Below, piece after piece: positions 48,668 to 60,741 of a DNA stretch of 64,000 nucleotides. Both the position numbers and the translations under genes were made by a program. The stretch comes from Hypericum androsaemum (lineage: Eukaryota; Streptophyta; Magnoliopsida; Malpighiales; Hypericaceae), in assembly GCA_963995505.1 (NCBI GenBank), contig OZ023187.1:19134584-19198583 (forward strand). The letters are read 5' to 3'. Numbering within the stretch: position 1 is the stretch's first letter; every line of letters starts with the position of its first letter. The notes under the pieces were generated by a model. It made no database searches and had not been told where the DNA came from. It worked only from the letters and a program-made list of their open reading frames with translations.

Positions 48668-48853
48668 GGGGGGGGGGGGGGGTGCAAATCTTTTTGAAAC
48701 CATGGTTTTGGTGTGAAAATTCCGTAATTTTTGTGGCTAAAACTACCAAAACTTTGAAAGGCCATAACTTTTGACTCGCTTAACCTATTTTCTATTATAA
48801 CCACTTCGCCAGAGCAACCAACTTTCGGGGGGGGGGGGGGGGGGGGGGGGGGG
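48668..48853 (+). repeat. Two poly(G) tracts, 15 and 27 bases
   Basis: Uninterrupted G runs at 48668-48682 and 48827-48853 in the untranslated leader of the Gypsy element. Such long G homopolymers are rare in plant DNA; their exact length may be unreliable in the assembly. Confidence 0.9.
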
Positions 48854-49307
48854 CTAATTCGCAGCCATTTGAAGTTTTGTCAAAAATTTATGTGATTTTC
48901 GTCACAAATTTTGATTTAGTGTTGAAGTTTTCGTGTTCCTAAGGGTGAAATAGGTCGTAAGGAACCTCGGGAGGGGTAGTTTCTGTGATTAAAGAATGTT
49001 TAATACGATTTAATGATTTTGAGTTCGTGAACCTGTGATTATGACTGTCATTTAGTGAATATAACTGTGATTTTATGACTATGATTTTGAGTTTGGGAAT
49101 TATGGATTCGTGACTTTGAGAGTATGACTGTGATAAGTGTTTAGATTATGATTGCGATTATGATTATTAACGTGGTAATATAATTATATAATTATTCAGA
49201 TTATGTGAATATAATCTTGTTTAAGAATAGAAGTGTGTATGGAGATATATTGTTAATGATAAGTGTCTGAATACGCGAGTAATGTGCGCACGTCAGGATA
49301 CAGAATA

Positions 49308-50638
49308 ATGGCACCGACGACGAGAGCTGGAGCATCCAAGGGGCACGGGCAGCAACCGAGAATGGAATTAGGGCCAGAATAAGTTAGGGGCCATAGTATG
49401 ATCCCTGACGACACGGAGGGCGCTGTCGATAATGTCGCTGGCATGGATGATGACATCGGGGATAATGAATTAGCTAACGGTGCCAATGCTCATGCTGCCC
49501 CTGCCTATGCTCATGCTGTTCCTGCCCCGAACCCAGCCGGGTTAAACATTGAGGGTGCACTTTTGCAGATTCTGACTCTTTTAGTTCAGCAACACCAGCC
49601 GGCAGCCCCAGTCGCGCCACAGCCTGCACTCCACTCGCAACCCACCGCTGGGGGTTATCAAGAATTCCTGAGGGTTAAGCCACCCCCTTTTGATGGTTCG
49701 GAAGATCCGATCCAGGTAGAGGATTTGGTGGTCGAGATGGAGAAGGCATTTGAGATCGCCAACACCCAGGGTACATAAAAAATAAAGTACGCGGCCTATG
49801 TATTGAAGGGCGACGCCCGTAGGTGGTGGGAAACTCAGGATAGGATTCGTCGGGACAAAAGGACATGTGAGGTAGTTGAAATAGAAGTGTATGACTGGGA
49901 AGACTTTTTGAGAGACTTCAGGGGTCACTTCATTTCGCCAGCCAAGAGGAGAGCAAAGGCACGAGAATTCGACCAGCTGGTGCAAGGGAACCTGACTGTG
50001 ACAGAGTATGATCGAGAATTTTTTAGACTCTCGATCTTCAAGTCGGCGACGGCGCTAGACGAAGATACTCGAGCTAGAAAGTTCAAGGATGGGCTTATAG
50101 ATGATATCATGAATCTAATGGTGCATTTTTTCCTACCCACCTATTCAGATGTACTCCACAAGGCACTGGTGATTGAACAGAATGTGAAATCCTGCCAAAA
50201 GAAGGAACAGGCAAAGAGGAAGGTGGGACCAGATAGGGGAAATCATTATTCTGAATCAACTAAGAGACCCTACAACCCGCCTCCTACTAGAAACTTTGGT
50301 CTATGGTGCAAGAGATGCAATCATTCAGGCCACACCCAGGAGCAATGCAGGTGAAAATATAGTATTACTTTAACCAACTAGGAGACTTGGAATACAATTG
50401 GAAGATTTAACACACATTTATTTTAGGTAAATTTCTGGAGCATGCTTTAAGTGTGGTAACATGGGGCACCAACTGGCATCTTGCCCCGAAATACGTGCAC
50501 GGGGTTCGACTGCAACAAACTCCACTGGCCGTACCACTCCTGCCGGAGGGAAGCCACCGCCACCACCGCCGAGAGCTCCGGCACGAGTGTACGCCCTCAA
50601 CCAATCTGAAGCTGGGCAACATGGAGATGTGGTGACAG
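49308..50638 (+). pseudogene. Gypsy gag with two zinc knuckles, broken
   Basis: Start ATG 49308 (MAPTTRAGASKG). Capsid region: EFLRVKPPPFDGSEDPIQVE, LKGDARRWWETQ, YDWEDFLRDFRGHFISPAKR and NLTVTEYDREFFRLS. Knuckle 1 is CKRCNHSGHTQEQC and knuckle 2 is CFKCGNMGHQLASC, both CX2CX4HX4C. Premature stops occur at about 49379 and 49777. Between the knuckles a 76-bp GT-AG segment shifts the frame (see the intron-like entry). Confidence 0.85.
50351..50426 (+). other. Intron-like 76-bp segment between the zinc knuckles
   Basis: Starts GTGAAAATAT after CAG and ends ATTTATTTTAG. Its length is not a multiple of three. Removing it brings knuckle 2 back into the frame of knuckle 1, although one TAA codon remains directly after the join. 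Both edges carry an AGGT(G)AAAT-like repeat. Confidence 0.5.
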
Positions 50639-50709
50639 GTAAATCTTCACACAATTAAGTTATATGTATCGCTAGGAGAATGCCATTTAAGCTTAGGGCT
50701 CTGTCGCAG
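50639..50709 (+). other. Intron-like 71-bp segment between gag and protease
   Basis: Starts GTAAATCTTC after GTGACAG and ends CTCTGTCGCAG; CAGGTAAAT is repeated exactly at both edges. The 71-bp length breaks the frame. Excision gives an uninterrupted reading DVVTGKFLVAGFPANTLFDS into the protease. Confidence 0.55.
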
Positions 50710-53700
50710 GTAAATTTTTAGTAGCTGGATTTCCTGCGAATACATTATTTGATTCTAGAGCAACCCATTCTTTCATTGCTGATCACTTTGTGAGGGGACA
50801 TAAATTATCCACAAATGGATGTGAGGAGGAGATGGCAGTTACCACTCCACTGGGGAAGACCATTTTTGTAGACCAGAATTACGACTGCGAGATTCTTATA
50901 AGTGGCCAGCAACTCAAGGGGCATTTCTGAGTCATGGGAATGATAGGCTTCGACGTTATCCTGGGGATGGATTGGCTGTCGGGATAGCACGCCTATATTG
51001 ATTGTAGGTGTAAGTCCGTTACTTTTTGACCCCCAGGAAAGGAAGAGTTCATGTTTGTAGACGCCAATGTCAAAACCCCCTTGACAATAATCTCTGCTAT
51101 GGAAGCAAGGAGATTAGTGCAAAATGGTGCAGTAGCCTACCTAGCTACTGCGATGGATGCGCGGGTCGGGACTCTATTAGATCAGATACCTATTGCTAGA
51201 GATTTTCCAAATATATTTCCAGAGGAGATACAAGGGATACTGCCAAACCACGAAGTGGAGTTCCAAATCGAACTGAGCCCTGGAGCGAGACCGGTATCTA
51301 AAGTACCTTATCGCATGGCCCCAGCGGAATTAAAGGAGCTAAAAGTACAGCTGGTTGACCTATTCGATAAGGGAGTCATCAGACCAAGTGTTTCACCATG
51401 GGGTGCACCAGTGTTGTTCGTAAAGAAGAAGGACGGTTCCATGAGGATGTGTGTGGATTGTCGGGAGCTAAACAAACTCACTATAGAATAAATACCCCCT
51501 ACCCAGAATTGAAGATCTGTTTGATCAGCTGAAAGGGGCGTGAGTGTTCTCCAAAATAGATCTACGCTCGGGCTATCATCAATTAAAGATTATGGAGGAA
51601 GATGTGCATATGACGGCCTTTCGTACTAGATATGGACATTATGAGTTCTTAGTGATGCCATTTGGATTGACCAATGCTCCGGCAAAGTTCATGGACCTGA
51701 TGAATCGAACCTTCCGCCCATACTTGGATAAATGTGTGGTGGTGTTCATTGATGACATTCTGGTATATTCACCCAGTAAGGAGGCACATGAGGAGCACTT
51801 GAGGCTGGTTCTACAAATATTGCGAAAGGAACAATTATACGCCAAATTGAAGAAGTATGAATTTTGGCTCGAGAAAGTTGCATTCCTTGGACACGTCTTA
51901 TCCAAAGAAGGAGTATCTGTAGACCCCGGCAAGATCGAGACGGTGGTAGGATGGGAGCAACCAAGCACTGTGTCATAAGTACGTAGTTTTTTGGGATTGG
52001 CAGGCTACTACCGACGTTTTGTGGAAGGGTTCTCCAAGATAGCCATGCCTTTAACCAGGTTAACTTAGAAAGGAGTGAAGTTCATATGAAGTGAAGAATG
52101 TGAGCAAAGTTTCCAAGAATTGAAGAAGAGATTAGTGACAGCACCCATACTAGCTCAACCTAGCGAAGAAAATGATTATGTTGTTTACAGTGATGCCTCG
52201 AGAAATGGGTTAGGATGTGTACTTATGCAAGAGGACAAGGTGATCGCTTATGCATCACAACAACTTAAGCCTTACGAGAAGAATTACCCTACCCATGATC
52301 TCGAGCTAGCAGCAGTGGTTCATGCACTCAAGATATGGAGACATTACCTTTATGGGGTTCGATGCGAGATGTATACAGATCACAAGAGCCTGAGATACAT
52401 TTTCACACAGAAGGAATTGAACATGAGACAACGAAGGTGGCTAGAATTGATCAAGGATTATGATATTGGGATCCACTATCACCCAAGAAAAGCTAATGTG
52501 GTAGCAGATGCTCTTAGTAGGAAGAACCAAACTGGTAAAATAATTACAACACAAGAAGGATTGATACGTTAATTGAGAAGTCTGGGGCTGGAAGACTCTG
52601 AATGTTCGATCGGCCTAGCAGCAAGTCTGGAATTAGAACCCACACTGCGAACTCAACTAGGCGAAGGACAACGCAAGGATGCAACTGTTATCTCTCTTAG
52701 ATGGCAAGTTGAATGAGGAGAGCTAGAATATTTTCGCATTGAAGCCGATAACAATCTGTACTACCAGAACAGAATATGTGTTCCAGCAGCCAAAGAATTA
52801 AAGAATAAAGTATTGGAAGAGGCCCATACCGCCCGCTATGCAGGACATCCAGGAGGGACAAAAATGTATCAAGATCTCAAACTTGGTTTTTGGTGGTCCG
52901 GTATAAAGAAAGAGATAGCAGATTATGTAGCCAGTTGCATGGTATGTCAATTAGTCAAGGCAGAACACCAACGACCAGCCGGGCTCCTACAACCATTAGA
53001 GATTCCAGAGTGGAAGTGGGAGAAGATTACAATAGATTTTGTGATGGAACTTCCAAAGAACCTTCAAGGTAAGGATGCGGTGTGGGTAGTGGTTGATCGC
53101 CTCACCAAGTCATCTCACTTTTTAGCATACAAGACAAGTATGTTTATTGAGCATATGGCATAATTGTACATAAGAGAGATAGTACGGTTACATGGAATTC
53201 CAATAAGCATCACTTCTGATTGAGACACTATATTTTTATCAAAGTTTTGGGGCAGCATGCAGAAAGTAATGGGTACAAAATTATAATTCAGTACAACTTT
53301 CCACCCACAGACGGATGGACAATCTGAGCGGATAATTCAGACGCTAGAAGATTTACTAAGAGCTTGTGTGTTAGATTTTGGGGGAAATTAGGAGGGACAT
53401 CTGCCATTAATGGAATTTACCTATAATAACAGCTTTCAGGCAAGTATTAGAATGGCTCTATATGAGGCCCTGTACGGCAGAAAGTGTCGATCGCCTATTA
53501 GCTGGAATGAGATAAGAGAGGGGAAACTTTGGGCCCGGAGATGTTCAGGGAACTAACTGACAAGGTACCAATAATACGAAGCCGAATTCAAGCAACTCAA
53601 GATCGGCAGAAGAAGTTTACGAATCAACATCGCAGAGAAATAGAATTTGAGGTTGGAGATCATGTATTTTTAAAGGTATCACCTACCAAGGAAATTCGAA

Positions 53701-54116
53701 GATTTGGGGTCAAAGGAAAACTAAGTCCACGATACATTAGACCCTTTGACGTAATCCAACGGATAGGGAAGTTTGCTTATCGGCTGGCTTTACCTCCGAT
53801 TCTGGTAGGAGTACATGATGTGTTCCATGTGTCTATATTATGAAAATACATCCCGAGGGAGGGGCAGGTGGTACAAGATATCCCATCAGAGATTCGTCCG
53901 GATGTAAGCTATGAGGAGGTACCTCTGCAAATTATTGATGTCAAACTCCAACACCTTCGCAAGAGGACAATCGAGTATGTCAAGGTGCAATGGAGTAATC
54001 ACACAGAGAGGGAAGCCACATGGGAATTGAGCTCCGAAATGAAGGAGAAATACCCTTATCTCTTCGAACGTCCAAGTAAGTTTGAGGACAAACTTTATTT
54101 TAAGGGGGAAGAATGA
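50710..54116 (+). pseudogene. Gypsy pol: protease, RT, RNase H, integrase, chromodomain; broken
   Basis: The protease motif reads LFDSRATHSF, where DSGA would be expected, then [65 protein letters not shown] and the catalytic [11 protein letters not shown]. RNase [27 protein letters not shown] and [11 protein letters not shown]. Integrase: HTARYAGHPGGTKMY, YVASCMVCQLVKAEHQRPAG, ITIDFVMELPK and VVDRLTKSSHF. The end KVQWSNHTEREATWELSSEM is chromodomain-like. At least ten stops and several frameshifts (e.g. near 51487 and 53520) break it; many stops could be former Trp or Gln codons. Confidence 0.88.
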
Positions 54117-55168
54117 AAGAATCGGGAAACTAAAGTGAGAACTTTATAAAGTTTGGAGGAGTAAATGGTAATTTTCTATGATTAGGTTAACTAGGGACGG
54201 ATTATGGTTGAAAGCCTATATAAATAGGCCATTAGGCCGTCCATTCTGGGAGCCTAATTAACAACCACGGATTTTCCTCTCATTGTGAAGGTGAGGAGCA
54301 AAATCTGACTCGGGAAGAGGTGCCAAGAGAGGACGGGACCATCCAAGAATCGATGTACGAGGAGGGTAAGTTATTAATACTTAGTAAACTCATTTCTGAA
54401 TGGTTCATGTTATAAGTCATGTATTTGCCTCCCAAACAAAAGGTGGAGAAGACAGATTCGTAGGTGGACGAGTCGCATTTGAGGGGGTCCAGGACAGATC
54501 ATTGGATTAGGCTCGGAAAGGTAAGTGGAATTTGTGTCACCTCGTAGATCGAGGAGTTTAATTTTCCTGAGACGATCTATGTCTCAGTCTGGAACAGGTA
54601 TGGCTTGAGTTCGGGATCTGGCTTAAGCCGATCTCTTTACTGCTTGAAAAATCTGTTTTGATATTTCGGATCTGGATCATGTTGAAACCGTATGCTATGC
54701 TTCTGTCCGAATTCTGAATGTAGAAAAGTCGATATGTCTCCGAATTCTAATAAGTTCTGTTAAGTATGTGATATGTAGTCGGATAGGGGATACACTTGTG
54801 GATATGTTATGTTCTGAAATTCTGTCGTTTGATTAGTTGGTTGGATAGTCGGATAGGGATCTTTGGGTTTGCAAGTTTGCTGTGATTCATTTTCTGTGCT
54901 TCGTTTCTGTGTTTCGTTCCACTTATTGAGTTTATCAACTTACCCTAGCTGTATGTGTTTCAGATCGTTCAGGTGGGATCCAGGATCGGGAGTAGGGTGA
55001 TTCATGTGCATGCATCAACACGGTTTTCTGGCCAATTAATAAAGACTTTTGAACATTCAGCTTTTAGTATTTATTTAGATTTCTGAATATTTGAATCACT
55101 TTGGATAATTATTTCGGTTCTTAATAAAAGTTTGACGCCTTTGTCGCTTCTGTTTCCAGGTCGCGACA
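54114..55168 (+). repeat. 3' LTR of the Gypsy element
   Basis: 1055 bp, ends CGCGACA, preceded by the polypurine tract and followed by the GATAC duplication. Small differences from the 5' LTR indicate an insertion that is not brand new. Confidence 0.88.
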
Positions 55169-55173
55169 GATAC

Positions 55174-55831
55174 CAGGATCTGTTCTTTATTTTTTATGAC
55201 TTCAATTTCAGAAGAAAACTGAGACCTATGTATAATTTTACGATTCTGTTTTGTTTCGAGCTATCCCTCATGAGCTTATGAATGTTATTGCTGATGACAT
55301 TGTATGAATTTGCTGTTTTAATACAAGTTATGATTTAACCCAAAAAAATAGTTTTATTGGCTTATTTTTCTTCTCCTAAATCGGTGAGGTTAGGATTTTT
55401 TATTGAGAATTTTTGACAATTTCGAAGAAATATTATTGACTACTGTTTTGATTTGTTTAATAGACTCCACAAAAATTAATTCTATCTTTAAAACATCGGA
55501 GATTGGAAAACTACTATCTTTAAAAACTCCTAATTGTTTCCCAATTAATTCTATCCACAAAAATTAATTCTATCTTTGTTTAAGATAGTTTTCTAATCGT
55601 TGATGTAGAATTCCCCCGGCAATCGAGATTTATCCAACGATTTTTTATAGATATTATCTCTAAATTAATTTCTATATTTATCTATCATAGTTAATTATTT
55701 AATTAAAAAATAGCTAATCTACATGTCAATTAGAGATTGGTATAGAGGGTCCACTGTAGAATTTCTCTTTTCTACGTTCTCCATTTTCCAAATTCCAATT
55801 TATAGCCTCAGAGAGAGAGAGATTAACATAC
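55174..55831. other. Remaining part of the last TNL B intron
   Basis: AT-rich intron sequence. Around 55480-55580 a TTAATTCTATC(T/C) motif with ACTATCTTTAAAA is repeated. The donor side of the intron begins GTATGTTAATCTCTCTC on the minus strand. No gene. Confidence 0.5.
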
Positions 55832-57503
55832 CAGAACAAATTGAAATCTCAGCCAGAAATCTCTCCTAATTTCATTCCTTGCATCCTTCTCCAAACTGAA
55901 GCAGTTAACAAACATCATACGCGGAAAATTCTTATCTTTCGATCTAGGCCCATCAAAGTAAAAATGTGACAAAAGTCCGTGATCAAATTCCCCTGATGTC
56001 CAGTGATAATACGTTTGCAAAGATATGCAATTAGATGCATCTAGGTATTGCAGGCTTGGTGGAAGCTCTGGTATACAGATGAGACCCTTGCAATCGGACA
56101 CATCAATGCTCCAGAGTTTGGTGAGGTACTTGGTGTCTTCTGGCAAGCTCTTGATGAATCCGCTTCCTTTGAAGTTCAGTTGTCCGAGCGACACTAAGCT
56201 TCTAAAAGAAGGCAGTGATTGCCCCATGTACCCTGAACATCTCAGATCAGTAAGTTTGCAGAGACCGTCTATAGACTCTGGATTCCCTTCAGTAATGGGC
56301 ATTTGAAGAGATGGAAGAGTCGATAGATTCAAGCATTCAGAAACGTGAAGCTTTTCAAGATTTTTCAGTTCACAGATGCCGTCCGGTAGACTCTCAAGGA
56401 ATCTACAGCCGTCCAAAGATAAGCTCTTAAGTTGAAACAATCCCTGGATTGATGGAGGCAATTCTTTTATACTCGTTGCAGACAGATCCAATGTAATCAG
56501 ATTTGGTGGAACCTGTGGAAGGATTCTGATCCGGTGACATCCTTTAAGCCAGAGTGTTGCCAGCTTTTTCAATTGTGAGACTTCCGGAATACTTGTAAGG
56601 CTTTGGTAACCAAAGTGTCTCCAACTTCAATGAGTTTCTGAAGCTAGGAAGCTTGGTCAAGTTCTTGGAGTAAGAAAGGTCGACATGTTTCAAGCTGGGA
56701 AGGAATGGCTGCAACATTAAAATCAAAACAGTTATCTAAAGCTTCGGAAAATTAATCTAATTGCAATGTCTCTAAGATAGAAGTCCATATTTTTAATGGT
56801 TAAAGGCATGTAAAGGGAATCATAGAATTGATAACCCAACAATTGGAAAAACATAAGACACGAAATAAACAAGGTTACCTCAACTTCATCGGTCCAGAGT
56901 TGTATCAAGTTGCTATTTTCCATTCGGAGTTCAACAAGATTCTCAGGATTAAATCCGAAAGGTAGAGATGGCAAAGGGTACCGGTTCCATTCCAAGTAAC
57001 GCAATTCATCTGAAAGATTTGCGAGGCCCTCTGGAAGGAAAATGCTGTTCTCATTTATGCCAAAAGGATTTTGAGAGAACCGCAAGATTCTTACCCTTGT
57101 CATGTTCTCAAAGCCTCGGGACCTCAATTTTATATTTGTAGCCTCGGACAAGTCCATTGATATGAATTCCATGTGCCTTGTCCTTTCTGCCTCCCAACCA
57201 TTGACATGTGGAAGAATTAGAGATCATGATAAATAACATTGTTTTAAAAAATGTGTTTCTGTTGGTGGTCGGACATTGACTTGGTATTGACGTAGTTCAT
57301 TTTTATACCAAAATTTGGAGGCCATTTAGATCGATGATCAATGGTATTGACTAGCACTCCAATTGGTTGGATTTGGTATAGGTTTATACTAAACATCAGC
57401 TAATGGTAGATATAACTCTCTTAGGAACTTTAGAATGTGATAGTTGATATGGAAACTTTTTCAAACAAGAGACGTAAAGGAAGCCAGCATATGACCAAAA
57501 TAC

Positions 57504-58572
57504 CTGATCTTTTGTTAGTAGATCAACAATTTCCTTCTTCCTCCACAATCTGGTATGTCTTCCTTCACGATAAGCTATATGATGAGCCATTTGTCGCAAC
57601 AAGTCATACACCTCTATTGTGTTGTTTGAGATGGTAACTAGAGCTTTGTCCACAAGGCGGTCTATTCCTCTTTTTGGATAAAACTCGCAAGCATCTAGTA
57701 TACTTTCGATACGATCTTTATTCCAGTACCTCATGCCACAAGCAATATCGAGAAATATGTTCTTCTCAGTATCTTCTAGCCCATCAAAGTTAGTCCTTAA
57801 AATCTTCGTGATCTGTAAGTCAGGGCTATCACCTAGTTTTGCCAGCTCATCCTCCCAAATAGTTATATCCTTGTCGAATAGATTGCGGCCGAGGATCATG
57901 AGAACCAAGGGCAAGCCTTGTGTGTATTTGATATCCTTTCTCAATAAGTCCATCTGTTGTACAGTGGGCTGCCTTTGCTTGCAGATATGTAGTTGAAGGA
58001 GTTGAAGGGATTTATGATAATCCAATGTCTGGACCTCGTATACTTTGTTACGCACATTCTTAAGAACTTGCTTATTTCTGCTTATTGCAATCATCTTACT
58101 TCCCGGACAATAGAAGCTGAAATCCCCTATCAATTCTTGTAATTGGCTTGCATCACTCATGTCATCAAGTATGACAAGAACCTTTTTTCTTCTTAGTTTC
58201 CTTTTGATGTCATCGTTGAAGAAGATAGGAGGGCATTTATTTGCATCGTCATTTCCGAGTAGCTGCGACAGCAAATTCCTACGTGACTGGTTCAATTCGC
58301 GCTTCTCTGCAAACTCTTCAATATTCTCAATAAAGCATACTGCATCAAAGTTCTTGGAAATACGTTCATATATCTTTTTAGCAAGCATTGTTTTGCCTAA
58401 ACCTCCCATCCCCCATATACCGAGGCATCTCACCTCTGGCAAGGACAAGATTGATTGGACTTCTCCCACACTTTCAATTCCGATGAAGGGCCTCGATGAA
58501 TCTTCCAAAGACATTTGCCCCAGAACTAACTGTACGCGGTGGAGGAGTTCGTCCACAATTTCCCGCTCCATT
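57504..58572 (-). CDS. NB-ARC exon of TNL B with altered P-loop and MHD
   Basis: One open frame from MEREIVDELLHRVQLVLGQM to LLTKDQ. P-loop GMGGLGKTMLAKK has Met where the second Thr is usual. Kinase-2 is KVLVILDDM; GSKMIAISRNKQVL follows; GLPL reads QGLPLVL; RNBS-D reads FLDIACGM. The MHD position is VYD, so both the Met and the invariant His are replaced. Intron 1 follows the TIR exon with AG joining A ATG GAG. Confidence 0.85.
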
Positions 58573-58867
58573 CTATTAAGCAAACAACACAAATGAATGA
58601 CTTTCAGAGAAATGCGATTGATGTAGTTTTCTTTCTGTAATTGCACGTCATAAGCCAATGCCAAGTTGACTAGATACAAGCAACATAAAAGATCGCATTA
58701 TAGCAGTAGAAGAGAGAAGCAAACAAAGGTCGGATTCCTCCTTAAGAGAAGTTTTAATTATCTGTTCCTAATGAATACCCCTCAAGACAAAATATCACCC
58801 ATGACGTCACATCCAACAAACAGACTCTATGGTCTCGTTTTCATGAACTTGAACGTACCAAAAATAA

Positions 58868-60310
58868 GGGTGAGCATTTAAATAGTCCAAATCTGTATTA
58901 TCCGAATCACCACCATCTGAATTATCCTTACCACATTTTGTGGTATCTTAATGTGAATCCAAACTAAGAATTATCAGATATATGAACTACTTTCGGATAC
59001 AAATTCGGATAACATGAGATATCCGATTTACAAACTCCAACTATCCAATCAAACCAACTTGTTCCTTCAAATCTGCCAAGATTAAGCAAGCCTAAACCAA
59101 TCAAACCACAACAATATAATTAGCATTAAACCCAACTACACAAAGCAAGTTGTTCAGGTCCATACGAGGAGAAGCGACATGACACAAGCACAACACCGCA
59201 AGGGAGTCGCGGACGAGCACGAGCAGCACCGAAGAGTCGAGATGAGGAAGACCAGTGGGCGAGGACGAGAAGGAGCGAGAAAAATAAGGTTGAAGGTGAT
59301 TGAGAATTTAGGTTCTATGAATTCTTGAAATTAGGAATTGTGGGATTTTTTCCTAGAAGGAAGGTTGAAGTATAATTGGCCGAACTCAGATTATAAATAT
59401 TATGATTCCTATTCAATTCATCCAAGAAAGAATTCCAATACAAATTATAAATTGTTGAATTCGAATTCTCTTTCTTTCTTTTAATTTGAATTTTTTTACT
59501 TCTCCATGAAACTACTTTCTTAACGTTCATCACTTGATCCAGAATAGGATAATGGAAAATGAGTGAAAAATTCATAAAAAAATATCACTAATTATGTGAC
59601 TAATAATATGACTAATTATGTAACTAAAAATATGACTAAAATAACTAACTAGTAAATTTTGAGAGAGAAAACTTATAAAAATCAAAATATCAATAAAGAT
59701 GTTGTCAATTAGTAAATTTTCAGATCAATTAGTAAATTTTAATCTGCAAGTTGATGTCATATATTTTGCGTCAAGCAGATGCAGTTGATTAGAGGCTGGG
59801 TCCTGGGTTATTGTTCGAAGGTTTGGTTTTTGTAAGGGGGTTCTGGCTATCTGTTTTTTTGCTTGGGGCTGCTGGATAGTTGCTTTCGTAGCAACTATCT
59901 TCTTGGACCATTGATGTATCCCAGGAGTTTTTTTCTTCATGGAATCAAATTATACTTTTCCAAAAAAAAAAAAAGGAATCAAAATATCAATAGAGAGAAT
60001 AGAGAATCGAAATTGAAATATTTTAATTTTGAAGGATGTATGGAGATAAAGGGGAATTCAAAATTTTGATTCCCCCGTTTTCTCCCTCTTTTCAAATATG
60101 ATCATAATTCTTTTTTTAATATTTTGATAAATTATTTGGTGAATCAAATAAGAAATGCGATTCGACGAATTGATGAATTTAGATATATGGATTCAGATTT
60201 GATTCATCCAAGGACAAATTCGAATCTGCATTAGAATTCGAGAGAGTCGTCCCGAATCCTAATCAAATTTTTGATGAATCGAATAGGATTCAATTAACGA
60301 TCACCACCAG
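58868..60310. mobile_element. Possible hAT-like element in TNL B intron 1
   Basis: Left end GGGTGAGCATTTAAATAGTC resembles plant hAT termini and pairs loosely with the inverted right end GGTGATCGTTAATTGAATCC. The interior is full of GATTCGAATT and CCGAATTAT motifs. No convincing target duplication, so boundaries and class are tentative. A LINE tail is nested at 59696-59976. Confidence 0.4.
59696..59976 (+). mobile_element. 5'-truncated LINE tail with 16-bp duplication
   Basis: Flanked by the perfect 16-bp repeat AATCAAAATATCAATA (59680-59695 and 59977-59992). Ends in a poly(A) run at about 59962-59974. The preceding sequence (CTTGGGGCTGCTGGATAGTT) is typical of the Trp/Gly-rich 3' end of plant LINEs. 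No intact frame. Confidence 0.78.
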
Positions 60311-60416
60311 GTTGAAGAAAATATACTTTTGAGTTAGGTTTTGATGAATCGAATCGAATTGGATTCAATTAATCAGATTCAATTAATGAAACCTAACAGA
60401 ATTAGGAGTTAGGTTT

Positions 60417-60483
60417 GATCGGAAGCCGAGCCAGAAAGAGCGGCAACTTGCTTCAAACCCCGCTCCCTACTTTCCACCTTAGT
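60417..60483 (-). pseudogene. Stray TIR exon end inside TNL B intron 1
   Basis: The minus strand reads KVESRERGLKQVAALSGSAS, which aligns with the end of the TNL B TIR exon (KVESWRRALKRAADVSGLDS). Only about 22 codons are present, so it is a remnant of a further TIR exon copy. Confidence 0.65.
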
Positions 60484-60741
60484 ATTGGGTTCGTGATTTT
60501 AATTTTCTATTTATCCAGATGGGGATTGTGAATTCATTGGATATTTCTCTGTGTTTATTTTTTATGGTTTAAAAATTCAAGTCTCATGTGGCATGTAAAT
60601 GATGGTGTGGATGTTAGGTAAGATGGTAATAATCAACAGTGGTCGGAAAGTTGATCTAAGATGTTAATCATTTCATTTGCATGAACTTGAACAAGGAAAG
60701 TAGATCTGCAGAAGTGAAAAGGATTAAAGGAGAAGTGTTAC

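Larger units (their letters stand above)
47472..55168 (+). mobile_element. Full-length decayed Ty3/Gypsy chromodomain retrotransposon
   Basis: LTRs at 47472-48552 and 54114-55168, starting TGTAAGAATCGGG or TGAAAGAATCGGG and ending CGCGATA or CGCGACA. TSD GATAC (47467-47471 and 55169-55173). Primer site TGGTATCAGAGC 48558-48569; polypurine tract TAAGGGGGAAGAA 54101-54113. Order of domains: gag, two zinc knuckles, protease, RT, RNase H, integrase, chromodomain-like end. Integrase before a C-terminal chromodomain marks a chromovirus of the Tekay/Del kind. Many stops and small indels make it inactive. It is in the last intron of TNL B, opposite to the gene. Confidence 0.92.

Noticed and set aside
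58868..60310. Confident hAT call in TNL B intron 1
   Set aside because: Ends pair only loosely and no target duplication was found, so it is listed as tentative only.
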